The notes under the pieces were generated by a model. The model worked only from the letters and a program-made list of their open reading frames with translations, was not told the origin of the DNA and ran no database searches. A DNA stretch of 36,308 nucleotides, from contig JAEULF010000245.1 in the NCBI GenBank assembly GCA_016793965.1, positions 1 through 36,308 on the forward strand, written 5' to 3'. Of the stretch, positions 1 through 8,227 are shown one piece after another; position 1 is the first letter of the stretch; every line of letters begins with the position of its first letter. A program made the translations under genes and the position numbers. This DNA is from Alphaproteobacteria bacterium. Lineage in GTDB: Bacteria > Pseudomonadota > Alphaproteobacteria > JAEULF01.

Positions 1-1
1 T

Positions 2-805
2 TTCCAGTGCCGGCGCATCGAGCGCTTCCGGCACGGCCGCGTGATCTTCGCCGGCGACAGCGCGCATCAGGTGTCGCCGTTCGGCGCTCGGGGCGCCAAC
101 AGCGGCCTGCAGGACGTGGACAACCTCGCTTGGAAGCTCGACCTGGTCATGCGCGGCGTGGCCCCTGAGGCCTTGCTCGACAGCTATGACGCGGAGCGCG
201 TCTTCGCTGCCGACGAGAACATCAGGAACTCCACGCGCTCCACCGACTTTATCGCGCCGCAGGGCGAGGCCGAGCAGGCGCTGCGCGACGCGGCGCTCGC
301 GCTCGCCGAGCGGCATCCCTTTGCCAGGCGCTTCGTCAACAGCGGGCGCCTGTCCCTGCCGAGCACCTATCGCGACTCGCCGTTGAGCACCCCGGACGGC
401 GACGCGTTCGGCGGCGCCATGGTTCCCGGCGCTCCCTGCGCCGACGCGCCGGTGACGCGCGGCAATGGCGCCCCCTGGCTCCTCGAGCAGCTCCACGGCG
501 TGGGGTTCACGGCCGCGCTGTTCGTCGACGGAGCGCTGTCGCCGCAGGACTCGGAGAGGCTGCGCGGTCTCTCGGCGGGCCCCGTGCCGATCGCGCCGAT
601 GGTGGTCTCCGGCACGGAAGTCGAAGGCTGGCCGAGCTCCGTCGTCGATCGCGACGGGCTCGCGGCGCGGCGCTACGATGCACGTCCAGGGACGCTCTAC
701 TTGTTGCGGCCTGACCAGCACGTGGCTGCCCGCATGCGCAACTTCGACGTTGCCGCCGTCCGCGGCGCGGCGGTGCGGGCGGTCGGCATCGGCGCGGGAG
801 GATGA
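2..805 (+). CDS. FAD-dependent aromatic-type monooxygenase, C-terminal part (5' end outside window)
   Basis: The reading frame is open from the first bases of the window, so the gene starts upstream and only about 267 C-terminal residues are visible. The family (PHBH/MhpA/TfdB-type flavoprotein monooxygenases) uses NAD(P)H and O2 to hydroxylate aromatic or similar substrates in the cytoplasm. The second FAD-binding motif is clear: GDSAHQVSPFGARGANSG, followed by a Q-D-V-D-N-L-A-W-K-L segment. The Rossmann GxGxxG motif must lie outside the window. The last 120 or so residues resemble the thioredoxin-like C-terminal domain of this family (PGAPCADAP, then a segment reading YLLRPDQHVAARM). The stop is one base before the next ATG, so the DUF2783 gene is translationally coupled. 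The substrate cannot be inferred from this fragment. Confidence 0.9.
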   Translation, partial: FQCRRIERFRHGRVIFAGDSAHQVSPFGARGANSGLQDVDNLAWKLDLVMRGVAPEALLDSYDAERVFAADENIRNSTRSTDFIAPQGEAEQALRDAALALAERHPFARRFVNSGRLSLPSTYRDSPLSTPDGDAFGGAMVPGAPCADAPVTRGNGAPWLLEQLHGVGFTAALFVDGALSPQDSERLRGLSAGPVPIAPMVVSGTEVEGWPSSVVDRDGLAARRYDARPGTLYLLRPDQHVAARMRNFDVAAVRGAAVRAVGIGAGG

Positions 806-806
806 C

Positions 807-1025
807 ATGGCGGCGCTCGCTACCGATCTGCGGATCGCGGATCCGGACGAGATCTACGCGCGGCTCGTCGCGGCGCATCGGGGACTGGATGCGCGCCAGG
901 GACGCGTGTTCGACGCGAAGCTGATCCTGCTCCTCGCCAACCAGGTCGGCGACATGACGGCGATCGGCGAGGCGATCGCTGCGGCGCGCGAGGGGCTTTC
1001 TGGTGCGACCTCCGACGGTGGGTGA
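807..1025 (+). CDS. DUF2783 domain small protein
   Basis: This 72-residue cytoplasmic protein starts at an ATG one base after the stop of the FAD monooxygenase (TGA C ATG). A GGGAGGA ribosome-binding sequence lies just upstream, inside the monooxygenase end. Its composition and motifs (an N-terminal DLRIADPDEIYARLVAAHRGLD, with LLLANQVGD in the middle, quoted here as landmarks) match the DUF2783 family. That family is recurrently found next to flavoprotein monooxygenases in alphaproteobacteria. No catalytic residues or membrane segments are visible. The coupling suggests an accessory or stabilising subunit of the monooxygenase, but that is inference; the family has no established biochemical role that I know of. 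Confidence 0.8.
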   Translation: MAALATDLRIADPDEIYARLVAAHRGLDARQGRVFDAKLILLLANQVGDMTAIGEAIAAAREGLSGATSDGG

Positions 1026-1147
1026 GTCGCGAAGGCTGCGGCTGCGCGGGACTGTGACCTGAGATTCTGGCGCTGCCGGACGGCAAGTGCTGGATGTCCC
1101 GAGGAGCCGCGGCTCCGTGACGGCCGCGGCAAGCAGGAGATGTGCGC

Positions 1148-1363
1148 ATGACCACCAATCTCGCCCTTGCGGCGGTAGCGGCAAGCATGATCGCCCTGGC
1201 GCCGATCTCTGCCAGCGCCCAGTCGGCGTCCCAGAGCCAGGCCAAGGCCGTGCAGGAGAACGTTCGGTTGAAGCAGAAGTCCGAGCAGATCGGGAAAGCC
1301 GAGAGGGCCAAGGCGAAGCGCGCTGAAGCTGCGAACGAGAAAGCTCCGAAGAAGATGCAATAG
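1148..1363 (+). CDS. small exported Lys/Ala/Gln-rich protein, unknown function
   Basis: This is a 71-residue protein with an N-terminal hydrophobic stretch (LALAAVAASMIALAP) ending in a signal-peptidase I-like ASA site around residue 24. The mature part is about 45 residues, very polar, rich in Lys, Ala, Glu and Gln, and probably a single charged helix without cysteines. The ATG at 1148 is preferred because GGAGA at 1136-1140 is 7 bases away. A GTG at 1142 would sit almost on top of that site. It is not obviously co-transcribed with the upstream pair, since 122 bp separate them. I do not recognise the family. It could be a periplasmic or envelope-associated peptide. A chance reading frame is possible, but the signal peptide plus ribosome-binding site argue for a real gene. 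Confidence 0.6.
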   Translation: MTTNLALAAVAASMIALAPISASAQSASQSQAKAVQENVRLKQKSEQIGKAERAKAKRAEAANEKAPKKMQ

Positions 1364-1368
1364 GCGCT

Positions 1369-1388
1369 CTGCCGCCCTTCCGCGGCAG
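1369..1388 (+). other. short GC-rich hairpin just after small exported protein gene
   Basis: Seven-base arms CTGCCGC and GCGGCAG flank a 6-base loop, starting 5 bases after the stop at 1363. No T-tract follows, so it is not a standard intrinsic terminator. It could be a 3' stabilising or Rho-associated structure. In DNA this GC-rich such hairpins also arise by chance. Confidence 0.3.
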
Positions 1389-1520
1389 GCGGCAGGCGGC
1401 GGGAGGCATGGGCGGCTCGGGCGGCCGTCCGGTCGGCTCTGTCGCTTGCCTTGATTCTTGCTCGACCGGCGGCCATGGTGCGCGGGCTTTCGATCCCCGC
1501 GCCCAGCAGAGTTGAGCACC

Positions 1521-3554
1521 ATGGCCACGGCTGCCCCGACCACCGCGACCGCCGCTGTTCCCCTGCCGCCGCGCAAGGGCAGTCCCGAGCACCGCCGCAT
1601 GGCCGACGCGATCCGCGCGCTCGCCATGGACGCCGTCGAGGCGGCGAAGTCAGGCCATCCCGGCATGCCGATGGGCATGGCCGATGTCGCCACGGTGCTC
1701 TGGACGCGGTTCCTCAAGCATGACCCGAGCGATCCGGCTTGGCCCGATCGCGATCGCTTCGTGCTCTCGGCCGGGCATGGCTCGATGCTGCTCTACGCGC
1801 TCCTGCACCTGACCGGCTATCCGGGCATGACCATCGAGGAGCTGAAGCGCTTCCGCCAGAGCGGGTCGCGCACGCCCGGCCATCCCGAGTACGGGCACGC
1901 GCCCGGCGTCGAGACCACGACCGGGCCGCTCGGGCAGGGCCTCGCCAACGCCGTCGGCATGGCGCTCGCCGAGCGGTTGACCGCCGCGCGGTTCGGCGCC
2001 GACCTGGTGGACCACCGGACCTACGTGATCGCCGGTGACGGCTGCCTGATGGAGGGCATCAGCCAGGAAGCGATCTCGCTGGCCGGTCACCTCAAGCTCT
2101 CGAAGCTGGTCGTGCTCTTCGACGACAACGGCATCTCCATCGACGGTCCGACCAGCTTGTCGACCTCCGAGGACCAGCAGGCCCGGTTCCGCGCCGCCGG
2201 ATGGTCCGTGCAGTCCGTCGATGGCCACGATCCCGAGGCGGTGGCCAAGGCGATCGAGGCTGCGCGTGGATCCGACAAGCCCAACCTCATCGCCTGCCGC
2301 ACCATCATCGGCTACGGCGCGCCGAGCAAGGCAGGCTCCGCCTCGAGCCACGGCTCACCTTTGGGCGCCGGCGAGATCGCTGGCGCGCGCGCGGCGCTCG
2401 GCTGGACCTATGGACCGTTCGAGGTGCCTGAGGACTTGCGCAAGGCATGGCTCGATGCCGGCCAGCGCGCGCGGTCGGAGCATGCGGCCTGGTCGCGCCG
2501 CCACGCCGGAGCGAGCCAGCGCGCGGAGTTCGACCGCGCCATGGCGGGACGCCTCCCGGCCGATTGGCGCAAGAGCCTCGACGCCCTGGTCGCGAAGTGG
2601 ATCGTCGAGAAGCCGAAGCTGGCGACGCGCCAGGCGTCCGGCGACGTGCTCGAGGCGCTCAACGCATCGATCCCCGAGCTGATCGGCGGCTCCGCCGATT
2701 TGACCGGCTCGAACAACACCAAGACCAAGGCCGCCAAGGCCGTGGCCGCGGCCGACGGCTACGCGGGCCGCTACGTCTATTGGGGCGTGCGCGAGCACGG
2801 CATGGCGGCGGCGATGAACGGGATGGCGCTGCATGGCGGCGTCATTCCCTATAGCGGCACGTTCCTGGTCTTCACCGACTACTGCCGCCCGTCGATCCGC
2901 CTCGCCGCGCTGATGGGGCTGCGCGTCATCTACGTGATGACTCACGATTCGATCGGCCTCGGCGAGGACGGGCCGACGCACCAGCCGATCGAGCACCTGG
3001 CGAGCCTGCGTGCCATCCCGAACCTCCTGGTGATGCGGCCGGGCGACGCCGTGGAGACGGCGGAGTGCTGGGCGGTCGCCCTCGAGCGGCGCGACGGCCC
3101 GACCGTGCTGGCGCTGACGCGCCAGGCCCTGGCGCCGCAGCGGATCGTCGTGCTGGCCGAGAGCCCCGTCGCGCGCGGCGCCTACGTGCTCTCCGAGGCG
3201 CAGGGTAAGCGCAAGGCGACGATCGTGGCGACCGGCTCGGAGGTGGAGATCGCCGTCGCCGCACGGTCTCTGCTGCAGGCCAAGGGGATCGGCGTCCGCG
3301 TTGTGTCGATGCCCTGCACCCAGCTCTTCGATGCGCAGCCGCAGGACGAGCGCGATGCCGTGCTGCCGCCGGGCGAGCCGGTCGTCGCCGTCGAGGCGGC
3401 GATCGGCTACGGCTGGGAGCGCTACACCGGGTCGAAGGGTAGGTTCGTCGGCATGCAGGGCTTCGGCGCCTCGGCGCCGTACCAGGAGCTCTACAAGCAG
3501 TTCGGCATCACGCCGGAGGCCGTGGCCCAAGCCGTCGTCGAGGCGATCGGCTAG
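1521..3554 (+). CDS. tkt: transketolase
   Basis: Thiamine-diphosphate enzyme of the non-oxidative pentose phosphate pathway (and the Calvin cycle where present). It moves two-carbon units between ketose and aldose phosphates. The protein is 677 residues, full length for the family. Visible landmarks: [12 protein letters not shown] near residue 37, the ThDP/Mg motif GDGCLMEG with a downstream DDNGISIDG, the pyrimidine-domain [19 protein letters not shown], and [21 protein letters not shown] for sugar-phosphate binding. The ATG at 1521 gives the usual short N-terminal tail before the first helix. The longer frame beginning at 1458 has no family support. Only a weak GAG precedes the start. The gene stands alone and meets the convergent coq9 gene with 2 bp between the two stop codons. 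No other pentose-phosphate or Calvin genes are nearby. Confidence 0.97.
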   Translation: MATAAPTTATAAVPLPPRKGSPEHRRMADAIRALAMDAVEAAKSGHPGMPMGMADVATVLWTRFLKHDPSDPAWPDRDRFVLSAGHGSMLLYALLHLTGYPGMTIEELKRFRQSGSRTPGHPEYGHAPGVETTTGPLGQGLANAVGMALAERLTAARFGADLVDHRTYVIAGDGCLMEGISQEAISLAGHLKLSKLVVLFDDNGISIDGPTSLSTSEDQQARFRAAGWSVQSVDGHDPEAVAKAIEAARGSDKPNLIACRTIIGYGAPSKAGSASSHGSPLGAGEIAGARAALGWTYGPFEVPEDLRKAWLDAGQRARSEHAAWSRRHAGASQRAEFDRAMAGRLPADWRKSLDALVAKWIVEKPKLATRQASGDVLEALNASIPELIGGSADLTGSNNTKTKAAKAVAAADGYAGRYVYWGVREHGMAAAMNGMALHGGVIPYSGTFLVFTDYCRPSIRLAALMGLRVIYVMTHDSIGLGEDGPTHQPIEHLASLRAIPNLLVMRPGDAVETAECWAVALERRDGPTVLALTRQALAPQRIVVLAESPVARGAYVLSEAQGKRKATIVATGSEVEIAVAARSLLQAKGIGVRVVSMPCTQLFDAQPQDERDAVLPPGEPVVAVEAAIGYGWERYTGSKGRFVGMQGFGASAPYQELYKQFGITPEAVAQAVVEAIG

Positions 3555-3556
3555 GG

Positions 3557-4225
3557 TCAGCGAGCGCGGAACGCGCCGCGCTCGCGCAGGCCGCGCAGGA
3601 CCGCGAACGGATCGATGGCGGACAGGCGCCGCACAAGGTCGCCGGCGGAGCGACCGACGCGCAGCACCTCGGCGATCCGCCGGTCGAGGAAGGCCCAGGT
3701 GGCCGCGTTTCCGTCGCTGCGGTCGTCGAGCCAGTAGAGCAGGGTCGCCGCGTAGACGCCGGCGAGCAGCCCGCGCTTGGTGTAGTAGTTGAAGTCGACT
3801 GACGTGTCGCCGATCGTCCACCAGATCGCGTCGACCGTGCGGCAGAGCGAGGCTAGCGCGCGCGGCGCGTTGTGCGGCAACGCCCAATGCGCCAGGGCGA
3901 GGCGGACCGCCTCCTTGTGCGCCTCCGCCTGCTCCAGGCGCAGACGGATCGCCAGCGCGACTCGCTCGCGCACCTTCAGGCCAGACAGGTCGCGTGCCTC
4001 AAGCGCCGCGGTCATCTCGCGGTCGGCGCGCGCCACGAACAGGGCGATCGCGTCGTCGACGCCGCCCGGAAAGGCCATCATCAGGTGCGCAGCGTCGGCA
4101 CCAGCGTCCTCAGCGCCGGCGCGCAAGCTGCGCGCCGACCAGCCGTCGAACGCGACATGGAGGAGCGCAGCGGACAGGATCCGCTCGCGCAACGCGTCGA
4201 CAGGGTTGCCGTCGGTGTCTGCCAT
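3557..4225 (-). CDS. coq9: COQ9 family protein (ubiquinone biosynthesis accessory)
   Basis: A 222-residue protein of the COQ9 / RpsU-divergently-transcribed family. COQ9 is a TetR-fold lipid-binding protein that in eukaryotes presents the ubiquinone intermediate to the hydroxylase COQ7; a comparable role in alphaproteobacteria is inferred. Landmarks are the N-terminal helix-turn-helix-like part (LRERILSAALLHVAFDGWS), the AHKEAVRLALAHWALPHN stretch, and the C-terminal DAIWWTIGDTSVDFNYYTKR block typical of the family. The ATG at 4225 follows the def stop after a single base, with GAGGAGG just upstream inside def, so it is coupled to peptide deformylase. A COQ7 homologue lies 13 kb away in this same window (17320-17895). 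Its stop nearly touches that of transketolase. Confidence 0.88.
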   Translation of the reverse strand: MADTDGNPVDALRERILSAALLHVAFDGWSARSLRAGAEDAGADAAHLMMAFPGGVDDAIALFVARADREMTAALEARDLSGLKVRERVALAIRLRLEQAEAHKEAVRLALAHWALPHNAPRALASLCRTVDAIWWTIGDTSVDFNYYTKRGLLAGVYAATLLYWLDDRSDGNAATWAFLDRRIAEVLRVGRSAGDLVRRLSAIDPFAVLRGLRERGAFRAR

Positions 4226-4226
4226 G

Positions 4227-4811
4227 TCATTCCTCCTCGTCGCCGGCGCCGGGAGGGCCGGCCAGGGGCGGCGCGCCCTCCGGAACGCCGTGCCGGAGCT
4301 CCTCGGTGAAGAGCAGCAGCGAGAGGTCGCGCATGCGCTGAGGGTAGAGGATTCCGTCAAGATGGTCGATCTCGTGCTGAGCGACGCGAGCATGGAAGCC
4401 AGAGGCGACGCGATCGACCGACGTGCCGTTGAGGTCAAGGCCGCGGTATCGGATCCGGCGCCACCGCGGGACAACGCCGCGCAACCCGGGAACGGAGAGG
4501 CAGCCCTCCCAGCCGTCGGCCTGCGCGCCGTCCAGGGGCTCGATCGACGGATTGCAGAGGATCGTCAGCCCGGCGGCCGCGTCGTCCGCGTCATCCGGAT
4601 CTTCGGCGCGGCCGGGCGGCACGAAGAAGACGACAAGGCGCAAGGGCACGTGCACCTGAGGCGCAGCGAGGCCGGCACCCGAGGCATCGCGCATCGTCTC
4701 GATCATGTCGGCAGCGAGAGCCCGGATCTCAGGCGCCGTCGCGTCGCTCACCGGGTCGGCCGGGCGGCGCAGGACAGGATGCCCCATGCGGGCGATTTTC
4801 AAGATGGCCAT
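4227..4811 (-). CDS. def: peptide deformylase
   Basis: Metallohydrolase that removes the formyl group from the initiator methionine of nascent proteins. All three family motifs are present in the 194-residue protein: GAGLAAPQ (45-52), EGCLS (102-106, metal ligand Cys104), and QHEIDH (145-150, ligands His146 and His150, catalytic Glu147). The tail after residue 160 is slightly long and acidic (ends GDEEE). The start is chosen as ATG 4811 because MAILKIARMGHPVLR matches family N-termini. There is no Shine-Dalgarno sequence, and a hairpin abuts the ATG (see 4812-4826). An in-frame GTG at 4871 overlaps the rsmA stop as GTGA and would add 20 residues. def sits between rsmA and coq9 rather than beside fmt, its common partner. 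Confidence 0.95.
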   Translation of the reverse strand: MAILKIARMGHPVLRRPADPVSDATAPEIRALAADMIETMRDASGAGLAAPQVHVPLRLVVFFVPPGRAEDPDDADDAAAGLTILCNPSIEPLDGAQADGWEGCLSVPGLRGVVPRWRRIRYRGLDLNGTSVDRVASGFHARVAQHEIDHLDGILYPQRMRDLSLLLFTEELRHGVPEGAPPLAGPPGAGDEEE

Positions 4812-4826
4812 GCGGCAGGGTGCCGC
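4812..4826 (-). promoter_or_regulatory. hairpin directly before the def start codon
   Basis: On the minus strand GCGGCA-CCC-TGCCGC runs straight into the ATG at 4811: a perfect 6-bp stem with a 3-base loop, in the place where a ribosome-binding site would be. No purine-rich Shine-Dalgarno sequence is visible. It may reduce independent initiation and make def depend on translation arriving from rsmA. This is a structural observation; the function is inferred. Confidence 0.35.
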
Positions 4827-4867
4827 GAAGTCGCTGCTCTGCCAAGGCCCGGCGAGCCCAGGCCCGG

Positions 4868-5767
4868 TCACCGAGGCCCGGCGCGACGGGCGCGCAGCGC
4901 CGAGGCGAGCCGGTCGAACGCCGCGACATCGAGCTCTTCGGCGCGCGCGGTCTCCGGGACCCCGGCTGCCGCAAGCAGCGCGCCAGCATCGGCGCCCAAT
5001 GATTGCAGGCTCTGGCGCAGCATCTTGCGGCGCTGCCCGAAGGCGGCGGCGGTGACGTCCTGCACCGCCGCCCATTGCTCGGCGCTCGGCAAGCTGGCGT
5101 GGGGCACCAGCCGCGCGACGGCGGAATCAACCTGCGGGGGCGGCGTGAACGCCGCCGCCGGCAGGGTCATCGCCTTGGCGACAGTGGTCACGGTCTGCGC
5201 AGCGACGGAAAGGCGTCCGTAGGCCTTGCGTCGCGGCGCCGCCGCAAGGCGCTCGGCAACCTCCTTCTGGAACATCAGCAGCATTCCGACGAGGGCGGTG
5301 CCGCGGCTGGCGACGATGGCGTCGAGCCAGCCGATCAGCAGCCGCGACGCGACATTGTAGGGCAAGTTCGCCACGATGCGCCGCGGCGCCGGTCCGAGCG
5401 CGCTGACATCGACCTCGAGCGCGTCGGCCTGGATCACCGTCAGCCGTCCTGGAAATGCCGCGACCAGCTCGTCGAGCGCGACCACGCAACGTGCGTCCTT
5501 CTCGACCGCGACGACGGTCGTCGCGCCCTCGATCAGCAGGGCGCGGGTCAGGCCGCCTGGCCCTGGGCCGATCTCGATGGTCGTTCCCTCGGTGAGGCCG
5601 CCGGGAAGCTCCGCTGAGGCGACGCGCGCGATCCGGCGCGTCAGGTTGAGGTCGAGCAGGAAATGCTGGCCGAGCGCCTTGACGGCTGCGAGCCCATGTC
5701 GGGCGATGACATCGCGCAGCGGCGGCAAGTCGGGGACGGCCGGCGCGATGTCGATGGCGTCAGCCAT
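4868..5767 (-). CDS. rsmA: 16S rRNA (adenine1518/1519-N6)-dimethyltransferase
   Basis: SAM-dependent methyltransferase (KsgA/RsmA) that dimethylates two adjacent adenines in the 3' hairpin of 16S rRNA, a late step of 30S maturation. The 299-residue protein shows GQHFL (33-37), the SAM motif EIGPGPGGLT (65-74), the acidic VAVEKD strand and the catalytic NLPYNVA (134-140). A C-terminal rRNA-adenine-methylase tail contains QRRKMLRQSL. The ATG at 5767 overlaps the pdxA stop by 8 bases (ATGGCTGA). An upstream in-frame ATG at 5788 would add 7 residues and lies further inside pdxA. Being directly downstream of surA and pdxA is the classic proteobacterial arrangement. Confidence 0.96.
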   Translation of the reverse strand: MADAIDIAPAVPDLPPLRDVIARHGLAAVKALGQHFLLDLNLTRRIARVASAELPGGLTEGTTIEIGPGPGGLTRALLIEGATTVVAVEKDARCVVALDELVAAFPGRLTVIQADALEVDVSALGPAPRRIVANLPYNVASRLLIGWLDAIVASRGTALVGMLLMFQKEVAERLAAAPRRKAYGRLSVAAQTVTTVAKAMTLPAAAFTPPPQVDSAVARLVPHASLPSAEQWAAVQDVTAAAFGQRRKMLRQSLQSLGADAGALLAAAGVPETARAEELDVAAFDRLASALRARRAGPR

Positions 5768-6851
5768 GGGCGACGATGGGCTGTCCATCGCGTGTCTCCG
5801 CGCGCATCGCGGCGCGCGCAAGGTTCGCAGCCATGCGCGCGGCCATCAGGAGCGCCGCTTCGAGGCTGTCCGATCGCGCCACGCCCTTGCCGGCGATGTC
5901 GAGCGCGGTGCCATGGTCCGGCGAGGTGCGGACGAACGGGAGGCCCAGCGTCGCGTTGACCCCGCCATGGAAGTCGAGCGTCTTGAGCGGGATGAGCGCC
6001 TGGTCGTGGTACATGCCGAGCGCCGCGTCATAGGTGGCGCGCGCGTCCGCGTGGAACATGGTATCCGCCGGGAGCGGCCCCCGCGCGGCGATTCCGTCAG
6101 CCTGCAGTTGCGCCACTGCCGGCGCGATGACGGCGCCGTCCTCGCTGCCGAGCGCGCCTGCCTCGCCGGCATGCGGATTGAGGCCGGCGACCGCAAGGCG
6201 CGGCGCTGCGATGCCTTCGAGCTCCCGGAGCGCGCGGGCGACGATCCGGCCGGTCCGCACGATCAGGTCCGTCGACAAGGTGCGGGCGGCCTCTGCGAGC
6301 GGCTGGTGCACCGTGACCGGGACGACGCGGAACGCTCCGCCCTCGACGCGCTCGCTGGCGAGCATCATGACGGGGTGCGCGTCGCCGCCGGCGAGCGATG
6401 CCAGGAACTCCGTGTGTCCCGGGAAGCGGAAGCCGCAGTCGTAGAGCGCCCGCTTGTTGATGGGGTTCGTGACGACGGCGGCGGCGCGACCGGAACGGAC
6501 GAGGGCGACCGCGCGCTCGATCGCGGCGATCACGGCGGGGCCGTTGCGCGGATCGATGCGCCCGGGCACCGGAACGGCGGGAAGCGGCAGCGGCATCACC
6601 GGCAGGCGATCGAGGAAGATCGCGGCGGCGTCCTCCGGGCCGTCGACCGGCTCGATCGGAACGTCGAGGCCGATGCGATGCGCCAGCGCGGCCAGTCGCG
6701 CAGGATCGTCGATCATCAAGAAGGGCGGTAGCGTGCGCCGCCTCAGGGCCCAGGCGGCCAGGGCGATCTCGCCGCCGATGCCGGCCGGCTCCCCCATGGT
6801 CACAGCCAGGGGAAGGGCTGCGCCGATCGCTGCTGGCGCGGGCCGGCGCAT
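5760..6851 (-). CDS. pdxA: 4-hydroxythreonine-4-phosphate dehydrogenase
   Basis: NAD-dependent enzyme of the DXP-dependent pyridoxal phosphate pathway. It oxidises 4-phosphohydroxy-threonine, whose product condenses with deoxyxylulose phosphate via PdxJ. The 363-residue protein has the N-terminal TMGEPAGIGGEIAL block, VVTNPINKRAL and PGHTEF. Its three metal histidines are His182 (VTVHQPL), His227 (GLNPHAGE) and His282 (YHDQALIPLK). The spacing of 45 and 55 residues matches the E. coli metal triad. The usual GEPAGIGPE is GEPAGIGGE here, a mild variation. The start is the ATG at 6851, which shares one base with the surA stop (TGATG). A TTG one codon earlier is unlikely. Confidence 0.96.
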   Translation of the reverse strand: MRRPAPAAIGAALPLAVTMGEPAGIGGEIALAAWALRRRTLPPFLMIDDPARLAALAHRIGLDVPIEPVDGPEDAAAIFLDRLPVMPLPLPAVPVPGRIDPRNGPAVIAAIERAVALVRSGRAAAVVTNPINKRALYDCGFRFPGHTEFLASLAGGDAHPVMMLASERVEGGAFRVVPVTVHQPLAEAARTLSTDLIVRTGRIVARALRELEGIAAPRLAVAGLNPHAGEAGALGSEDGAVIAPAVAQLQADGIAARGPLPADTMFHADARATYDAALGMYHDQALIPLKTLDFHGGVNATLGLPFVRTSPDHGTALDIAGKGVARSDSLEAALLMAARMAANLARAAMRAETRDGQPIVAHG

Positions 6852-8137
6852 CAAAGCCGGATGTCGATGATGGCCTGCCGGCGCAGGTCGCGCAGGTGGC
6901 GCCGGGCGATCTGGCTGAGCCTTTCGACGCGCATGCGCTGGCCGATCTCCTCGCGTGACGGCAGGTCGCTGCGCTCCTGGAATCGGCTGCAGACCAGGAG
7001 GACCGCATAGCCATTGTGCAGCCGAAGGACAGGGCTCGGCTGCCCGACGGCCAGCGACGCCACCACTTGGCGAAGGTCGGGCGGCAAGTCGCTCTCCGGC
7101 ATCTGCCCGAGATCGCTCATGTCCTGCAGCCGCAGCTCGCGCAGGACGCGCGGCACGTCATCGCAGCCGCGCACGGCGGATGCGGCGGTCGCGGCCACGT
7201 TGCGCAGGGCGGCGAGGCGCTCCGCGTCGGCGCCGTCGTCGATGGGCACGAGAACCTGCTTGAGGCTCAGGATGGTCGGACCGGCCGCCGGCGTCTCGCC
7301 AGCGCGCCGATTGAGCAGCTTTATCAGGTAGAACCCCGCGCGCGAGCGCACGACGGGGGTGACTCCGCCTCGCGGCAGGTTGCTGATGGCGGAGATGATC
7401 TCCGGCGGGATCTGCGCGGCCTTGACCCAGCCGGCGGCGCCGCCGGCCCGTGCCGACGGCGACTCGGAGTATTGCCGCGCCACGGCGCCGAAATCGGCGC
7501 CGGACCGCAGCTCGCCCGCGATCCTGTCGATCGCTTGACGCTTGGCCGCCACGTCCTGCGGCGAATCGACGGCCAGGAAGATCTCCTGCAGCTCGAAGTC
7601 CTCGCCCACGGGCGCCTGGCGAATGCGATCGAGCTCGCTGTCGATCTCTGCCGGCGAGATCTCGCCGCGCGCGCCGAATGTGCGGACGATCACCAGCTGC
7701 CAGGCGATATCAGCCTCGACCTGCCGGCTCAGCGTCGTCATGGGGACGCCGGACTGGGCGAGCGCATCCAGGAAGCGCTCCTTCGGCATGTTGTTGCGCT
7801 GGGCTATCGACCCGATCGCGTCGTCGATCTGCTCCTGCGGCACGCGCACGTCCATGCGCTTCGCCTCTTGCAGCTGCAGCGCCTCGTTGATCAGGCCGTC
7901 GATCACGCTCGGGGCGACGCGACGCCTGTTCTCAGGGGTGTCGGGCATGCCCGTCGACGCCATGATGAGCCGCATCCGCGCGGCCAAGTCGATCATCGAG
8001 ATCGCCTCGTCGTTCACGACGGCGGCGATCCGCAACGCGTCCTGCTGCGCGATCGCCTGTGCTGCGGCTCCCAGCCAAGCGGCTGCCGCAAGCGCGGTCA
8101 TGACTGCCGTTCGCCGCATCGACCTGGTCAGCTGCAT
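6851..8137 (-). CDS. surA: SurA-type periplasmic chaperone / peptidyl-prolyl isomerase
   Basis: Periplasmic chaperone that escorts unfolded outer-membrane proteins, including LptD, to the BAM complex. The 428-residue precursor has a signal peptide (Arg-rich start, hydrophobic AVMTALAAAAWLGAAA, cleavage near AIAQ, about residue 31). A SurA N-terminal domain follows with VNDEAISMIDLAARM and VIDGLINEALQLQEAKR. A parvulin domain lies around 180-275 (FELQEIFLAV, YSESPSARAGGAAGWV, PVVRSRAGFYLIKLL). A second parvulin-like segment further on is degenerate, as is common. Its position after lptD and before pdxA matches the conserved cluster. 90 bp separate it from lptD, the largest gap within this eight-gene run, and nothing terminator-like is visible there. 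Confidence 0.93.
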   Translation of the reverse strand: MQLTRSMRRTAVMTALAAAAWLGAAAQAIAQQDALRIAAVVNDEAISMIDLAARMRLIMASTGMPDTPENRRRVAPSVIDGLINEALQLQEAKRMDVRVPQEQIDDAIGSIAQRNNMPKERFLDALAQSGVPMTTLSRQVEADIAWQLVIVRTFGARGEISPAEIDSELDRIRQAPVGEDFELQEIFLAVDSPQDVAAKRQAIDRIAGELRSGADFGAVARQYSESPSARAGGAAGWVKAAQIPPEIISAISNLPRGGVTPVVRSRAGFYLIKLLNRRAGETPAAGPTILSLKQVLVPIDDGADAERLAALRNVAATAASAVRGCDDVPRVLRELRLQDMSDLGQMPESDLPPDLRQVVASLAVGQPSPVLRLHNGYAVLLVCSRFQERSDLPSREEIGQRMRVERLSQIARRHLRDLRRQAIIDIRL

Positions 8138-8227
8138 GCATCCACCCGGCTGAGGTCCAGCGACCGCTGGGCCCCGTGAACCTGTCGCTGCGACATAGGA
8201 AATGTGGCAGCCGCGCGCAACCGAGAA

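Noticed and set aside
1103-1116. Perfect 14-bp palindrome GGAGCCGCGGCTCC upstream of the small exported protein gene
   Set aside because: It would make only a short stem with a 4-base loop, has no T-tract, and such GC palindromes are frequent in DNA of this composition. No evidence of function.
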